Source: Candidatus Aquiluna sp. UB-MaderosW2red (GTDB lineage Bacteria; Actinomycetota; Actinomycetes; Actinomycetales; Microbacteriaceae). Taken from it: a stretch of 64,000 nucleotides of DNA. Below the pieces are notes generated by a model. The model saw only the letters and a list, made by a program, of their open reading frames with translations, was not told where the DNA came from and made no database searches. The position numbers were made by a program, and so were the translations under genes. Shown here one piece after another: positions 60,696 to 64,000 of the stretch. The stretch lies in NCBI RefSeq assembly GCF_900100865.1, contig NZ_LT627734.1:124001-188000 (forward strand), read 5' to 3'. Every line of letters starts with the position of its first letter. Within the stretch, counting starts at the first letter, position 1.

Positions 60696-62343
60696 TGAGC
60701 TTCTGAAAATTGAAGATCTGAAGGTGAGCTTTGCCACCGACCAAGGCATGGTCACGGCTCTCAAGGGCATCAGCCTTAGCGTCTCGCCGGGAGAGATTCT
60801 GGCGATCGTTGGCGAATCTGGCTCTGGTAAGTCGGTCACCTCAAAATCGATTCTTCGCATGCTCCCAGAAACCGCCTTTGCTACCGGTGCGGTAATGCTG
60901 AATGGGCAGAATATGATCGCCTTGAGCCCTAAAGAGCTCCGCATGGCCCGCGGCACCTCTGCCGCGATGGTTTTCCAGGAGCCCTCAACTGCGCTGAACC
61001 CAGTGTTTCCTGTGGGCTGGCAGATTGCCGAGGGGCTCAGGGCCCACAAGGTCGATGGCAAAAGAATGAGCAAGAAACAGGCTCGAGCAAAAGCCATCGA
61101 GATGCTCGAGAAGGTCGGTATCCCCGACGCCAAAAAGCGAATTGATTATTTTCCCCACCAGTTCTCTGGTGGTCAAAAACAGCGCATCGTTATTGCGTCA
61201 GCTTTGGCCCTAGAGCCCAAGTTGATTATTGCCGACGAGCCAACAACGGCACTTGATGTCACCGTCCAAGCCGAGATCTTGGACCTGCTGAGAATTTGCC
61301 GTGATGAGCTTGGCGCATCGATTCTTTTAATCACCCACAACATGGGTGTCGTGGCGGATTTAGCGGATCGCGTGGCGGTGATGCTAGACGGCGAGATTGT
61401 CGAACAGGGCGAGATTAGACAGGTGTTTAATAACCCGGTAGCCGATTACACAAAAAAGCTCCTAGCAGCCGTGCCGCGCATCAGAACCACAGAACGAGAG
61501 ATGCCTGAGTTATCAACCGAGCTCATGGTTAGTGCCAAAGACCTAGTCATCGAGTACCCGGGTCGACTAAACACTCCCGCCTTCAAGGCGGTCAAAGCCG
61601 TTAACTTTGAGATTGCGGCTGGCGAAGTAGTCGGCTTGGTCGGAGAATCCGGTAGCGGTAAGACCACTTTGGGTCGAGCAATTGCGGGGCTAACCAGGGC
61701 CACAAGCGGCTCACTCGAGGTTTTAGGCCACCAAATGGTCGGCTTCAAAGAACATAAGTTTCGTCCACTACGCGAACAAATCGGCTTCGTTTTTCAGGAT
61801 CCAGCCTCGAGCTTTAACCCCCTACTGAAAGTCGGTGAGTGCATCAGAGAACCGCTAGCCATCCACCGCAAATCGCTGTCTGAAAAACAACTCCAAGAGC
61901 GAGTTGCAGAGCTACTGGATGCTGTTCAATTGCCTAAAGAGTTTGCCGATCGCTTCCCGCACGAACTCTCCGGCGGTCAGCGCCAGCGGGCTTCTTTAGC
62001 CAGGGCGCTGGCTCTTGAACCCAAGCTTGTGATTGCCGATGAACCGACCAGCGCGCTGGATGTCTCGGTGCAGGCAAAAGTGTTGGAGCTCTTTGCCCAG
62101 TTGCAACAGGAGCTAGGGTTTGCAGCGCTATTCATTACCCATGACCTAGCGGTGGTAAGCCAGGTTGCTGAGCGAGTCCTTGTGATGCATCAGGGCAACC
62201 TAGTTGAATCAGGATCTGCGGTAAGGGTGCTAACCAACCCAACTGCCGATTACACGAAGCGACTTTTGGCCTCTCACCCGGTTCCTGACCCTGATCTCCA
62301 GCGCGAACACCGCGAACTACTGAGGTCCTTGCGGAACAACTAG
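60685..62343 (+). CDS. fused peptide ABC ATPase (DppD-DppF)
   Basis: A 552-residue protein carrying two complete ATPase domains. First: GESGSGKSVTSKS, FSGGQKQRIVIASALALEP, LIIADEPTTALDV. Second: GESGSGKTTLGRA, LSGGQRQRASLARALALEPK, VIADEPTSALDV. In many bacteria these are separate DppD and DppF subunits; the fusion gives a fixed 1:1 pair. ATG 60685 is chosen; a GTG at 60676 is possible. Last gene of the operon; the next gene converges with only a few bases of overlap. Confidence 0.94.
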   Translation: MPNDELLKIEDLKVSFATDQGMVTALKGISLSVSPGEILAIVGESGSGKSVTSKSILRMLPETAFATGAVMLNGQNMIALSPKELRMARGTSAAMVFQEPSTALNPVFPVGWQIAEGLRAHKVDGKRMSKKQARAKAIEMLEKVGIPDAKKRIDYFPHQFSGGQKQRIVIASALALEPKLIIADEPTTALDVTVQAEILDLLRICRDELGASILLITHNMGVVADLADRVAVMLDGEIVEQGEIRQVFNNPVADYTKKLLAAVPRIRTTEREMPELSTELMVSAKDLVIEYPGRLNTPAFKAVKAVNFEIAAGEVVGLVGESGSGKTTLGRAIAGLTRATSGSLEVLGHQMVGFKEHKFRPLREQIGFVFQDPASSFNPLLKVGECIREPLAIHRKSLSEKQLQERVAELLDAVQLPKEFADRFPHELSGGQRQRASLARALALEPKLVIADEPTSALDVSVQAKVLELFAQLQQELGFAALFITHDLAVVSQVAERVLVMHQGNLVESGSAVRVLTNPTADYTKRLLASHPVPDPDLQREHRELLRSLRNN

Positions 62344-62918
62344 TTCCAGATGGTTCGAAGCGGGAACCTGAGGTACTCAGCTTTGGCCTCTAGGTTTGGG
62401 TTTCTCCAAGCCAAATCATCAGCCAACTCGGCAAGAGATGCCCAAAAGAAAACGGTTATTAAATCCACGCTCAAATAACTAATGGTGTCTCCTGGAAACG
62501 CCTTAGCTAGAAACCTTCTTAGTAGCGGTGGGATGTCCCCCAGGCCATGCTCATGAAGTTGAGCTCTAACCTCAAGCTCTAGGTGCCGGGCTCGCTTTGG
62601 ATTCCAAATAAGAGCTGGGGATGGGTAGTGCAGCATCTCGCTGAGCTGCAGCGCCTCTCGATACCTCACATCCTCCAGTCGATCAAAGAGCGGAACGAAG
62701 CGCTCCATCTCATAGCCGGCTTTGCGCAAATCTAAAATATCTGGGAACGCCACGAAGCGGTAGAAGGGAACGTGGGGTCTTACCGGCTGATAGGGCAAGG
62801 ATGTGAAGCTCGCGGCCAAGGGGTCAATCCCCACCGAAGCCGCTCCCCAGGTATTAAAAGCCTCATCCGGGTAGGGGATCTTCTCCAGCTCTTCTGGGGT
62901 GGGAATTGAATCGGTCAC
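62340..62918 (-). CDS. hypothetical protein
   Basis: About 192 residues from the GTG at 62918 (VTDSIPTPEELEKIPYP); an ATG at 62981 is also in frame but overlaps the start of the divergent HIRAN-like gene. Rich in Pro, Leu and Trp: LPYQPVRPHVPFYRFVAFPD, YPSPALIWNPKRARHLELEV, VDLITVFFWASLAELADDLA. Mostly helical, soluble, no known domain recognised. It converges on the peptide ATPase gene with four bases of overlap. Confidence 0.65.
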   Translation of the reverse strand: MTDSIPTPEELEKIPYPDEAFNTWGAASVGIDPLAASFTSLPYQPVRPHVPFYRFVAFPDILDLRKAGYEMERFVPLFDRLEDVRYREALQLSEMLHYPSPALIWNPKRARHLELEVRAQLHEHGLGDIPPLLRRFLAKAFPGDTISYLSVDLITVFFWASLAELADDLAWRNPNLEAKAEYLRFPLRTIWN

Positions 62919-62970
62919 GTCTAATTGTCTGTCACTCGAGGTAGCTTTTGTTGTGAAAAGAGGGGGAATT

Positions 62971-63474
62971 GTGGAATTCATTATCTTTGGACTTCTGCTG
63001 TGGTTCTTTATCTCCAGAAGCCAGAAAAAGAAGCTGAAAAAGGCTGGCCAAAAAGCATCCAGGTCGATTGCTCAAGAACAAGCTCGCTACGACAAATACG
63101 TGAATAGTCTTCCCACTCTTAGGGGTGATGGAAGTTACTCTCAAGAGGTCAGAGGTGAGTTTGCCTATAAAGAGATGCTCGATAACTTTGGTGGCTGGCT
63201 CAGAGACAAACATCCTGGTAAGGATGAGATATGGGTGATTCTTGAAACCGAACCCAACAACATCCACGACCCAAATGCGGTGCGCATCGAAACCGGTCAG
63301 GCCACAGTGGGCTACATACCGCGCGAAGAGGCTCATGGCTTTGGCAAAGAGCTCGAGCAATTCAATGGTCGCGCTAGGTGCAGCGCAAGGTTTTACTGGG
63401 ATGAGTTTGGTAGCAAAAGCTCACTAACACTTGATGTGATTAGGCCGCTCACGAGAGATAAATTGGTTCTCTGA
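62971..63474 (+). CDS. membrane-anchored HIRAN-like domain protein
   Basis: A 167-residue protein starting at GTG (62971), four bases after AGGGGG. Residues 2-15 (EFIIFGLLLWFFIS) form one membrane helix, followed by a basic coiled segment (SRSQKKKLKKAGQKASR). The rest resembles a HIRAN domain: VILETEPNNIHDPNAVRIET, then VGYIPREEAHGFGKEL. HIRAN domains bind single-stranded DNA ends in repair helicases; the anchored single-domain form is of unknown function. Confidence 0.75.
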   Translation: MEFIIFGLLLWFFISRSQKKKLKKAGQKASRSIAQEQARYDKYVNSLPTLRGDGSYSQEVRGEFAYKEMLDNFGGWLRDKHPGKDEIWVILETEPNNIHDPNAVRIETGQATVGYIPREEAHGFGKELEQFNGRARCSARFYWDEFGSKSSLTLDVIRPLTRDKLVL

Positions 63475-63475
63475 T

Positions 63476-63508
63476 TTGCGATTCTTGCGAATTTCGTTTC
63501 TTGCGATT
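63476..63508 (+). promoter_or_regulatory. three TTGCGAWT repeats upstream of the HTH gene
   Basis: TTGCGATT (63476-63483), TTGCGAAT (63485-63492) and TTGCGATT (63501-63508) lie in the same orientation just 12 bases before the HTH start. They are candidate sites for autoregulation, as in antitoxin promoters. The first starts within two bases of the preceding stop codon. Confidence 0.5.
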
Positions 63509-63519
63509 ATTATGTGCAC

Positions 63520-63966
63520 ATGCGCCTAAAACTTAGTTCAAACCCCAACCTCAAACTAACCCCCGCACTTCGAATAAGCAGCTCTTCCAATTTAGGCATC
63601 ACTCTTGACGGCGAAGTCCTAGATCTTGGGGAAGCTTTCAATTCAGCGCTTTTGAAAATTGCCCAGGAGGTCATTGCTGGAAATGAAATCACTGTCACTT
63701 CAGAGACCGCCCTTCTAACTTCGCAACAGGCAGCCGAATTTATTGGAGTATCCCGCCCAACATTAATAAAACTGCTTGAGGAATTCCAAACGCCCATTAA
63801 GTCGACCGGGAGCCACAGGCGAATTCGCTTCTCTGATTTATTGGTACTTGAGGACCAATTGAGAGACAAGAGGGAAGTGGCGTTCAAGCAACTAATCGAA
63901 ATCAGTGAAAAGGCTGGACTTTACGACCTTACAAATGATGGGTTCAACCCACTACTGAAGTCCTGA
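63520..63966 (+). CDS. excisionase-type HTH protein, likely antitoxin
   Basis: A 148-residue protein. The first half has a small beta-helix region, followed by ALLTSQQAAEFIGVSRPTLI and KSTGSHRRIRFSDLLVLEDQ, the MerR/excisionase-type winged helix. In actinobacteria such proteins often precede a PIN-domain toxin gene; the window ends 34 bases after the stop, so the partner cannot be seen. ATG 63520 is chosen, a GTG two codons earlier is possible; no ribosome site is visible, suggesting a very short leader. Confidence 0.78.
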   Translation: MRLKLSSNPNLKLTPALRISSSSNLGITLDGEVLDLGEAFNSALLKIAQEVIAGNEITVTSETALLTSQQAAEFIGVSRPTLIKLLEEFQTPIKSTGSHRRIRFSDLLVLEDQLRDKREVAFKQLIEISEKAGLYDLTNDGFNPLLKS

Positions 63967-64000
63967 CAAAAAACCTAGACCCTGAGACTAGCCCAACATG

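Overview
The window looks like chromosomal DNA of a small-genome actinobacterium, most likely of the family Microbacteriaceae (the freshwater Rhodoluna/Aquiluna kind fits). Grounds: moderate G+C, frequent GTG and TTG starts, short intergenic gaps, actinobacterial-type sugar ABC operons without their own ATPase, and an FGGY kinase, GH51 and xylose isomerase remnants of actinobacterial type. No rRNA, tRNA, CRISPR array, intact insertion sequence or replication origin was seen. The organism call is inference.

Layout. 1-1910: end of a gamma-glutamyltransferase-family gene coupled to a TauE/SafE permease. 1911-2999: gene-poor, with a decayed IS481-like transposase and a tandem/inverted repeat. 3000-12450: a minus-strand defence operon with a SNF2 helicase, a Type III Mod methyltransferase, a Type III Res nuclease-helicase and an unrecognised protein ending in a HEPN-like R-x5-H motif. 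12500-22320: an accessory island with hipBA, a DUF1778-GNAT pair, a convergent RelE-like/HTH pair, a HigB/HigA-like pair, a secreted HNH nuclease and lipoprotein protease set, SPFH/NfeD genes and a DUF3800-like gene. Four direct copies of a ~25-bp repeat fall between its gene modules. 22414-31190: a complete N-acetylgalactosamine-type catabolic locus: ABC transporter, DeoR regulator and deacetylase on minus; SIS deaminase, ROK kinase, PfkB kinase and class II aldolase on plus.

31342-33062: an alpha/beta hydrolase and a VapBC pair. 33204-44215: an L-arabinose operon (araA, two small genes, LacI regulator, araD, FGGY kinase, ChvE-type ABC transporter) and an aldo/keto reductase. 44643-50317: a G+C-richer alpha-galactoside cluster (AraC regulator, GH4 enzyme, ABC binding protein and two permeases) flanked on both sides by same-strand remnants of GH51 arabinofuranosidase 3' ends. 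50354-52848: decayed pentose genes (GH51, xylA, and a galM with one in-frame stop). 53107-63966: alcohol dehydrogenase, alpha/beta hydrolase, Pr6Pr membrane protein, peroxidase, Nudix hydrolase, a peptide ABC operon with a fused double ATPase, a HIRAN-like protein and an excisionase-like HTH protein at the edge.

How it fits together: the strain appears to be a sugar and peptide scavenger. It imports amino sugars, pentoses, alpha-galactosides and peptides by binding-protein transporters; two of the four (amino-sugar and alpha-galactoside) have no ATPase gene beside them and would need a shared one encoded elsewhere. In all four ABC operons a strong hairpin sits between the binding-protein gene and the next gene, which should raise binding-protein output. 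The hemicellulose side of pentose use is decaying while an alpha-galactoside cluster has arrived in the same place. The most unusual parts are the four-gene restriction/HEPN operon, the repeat-punctuated toxin-antitoxin island, and a three-copy HipB-type operator array spaced exactly 27 bp.
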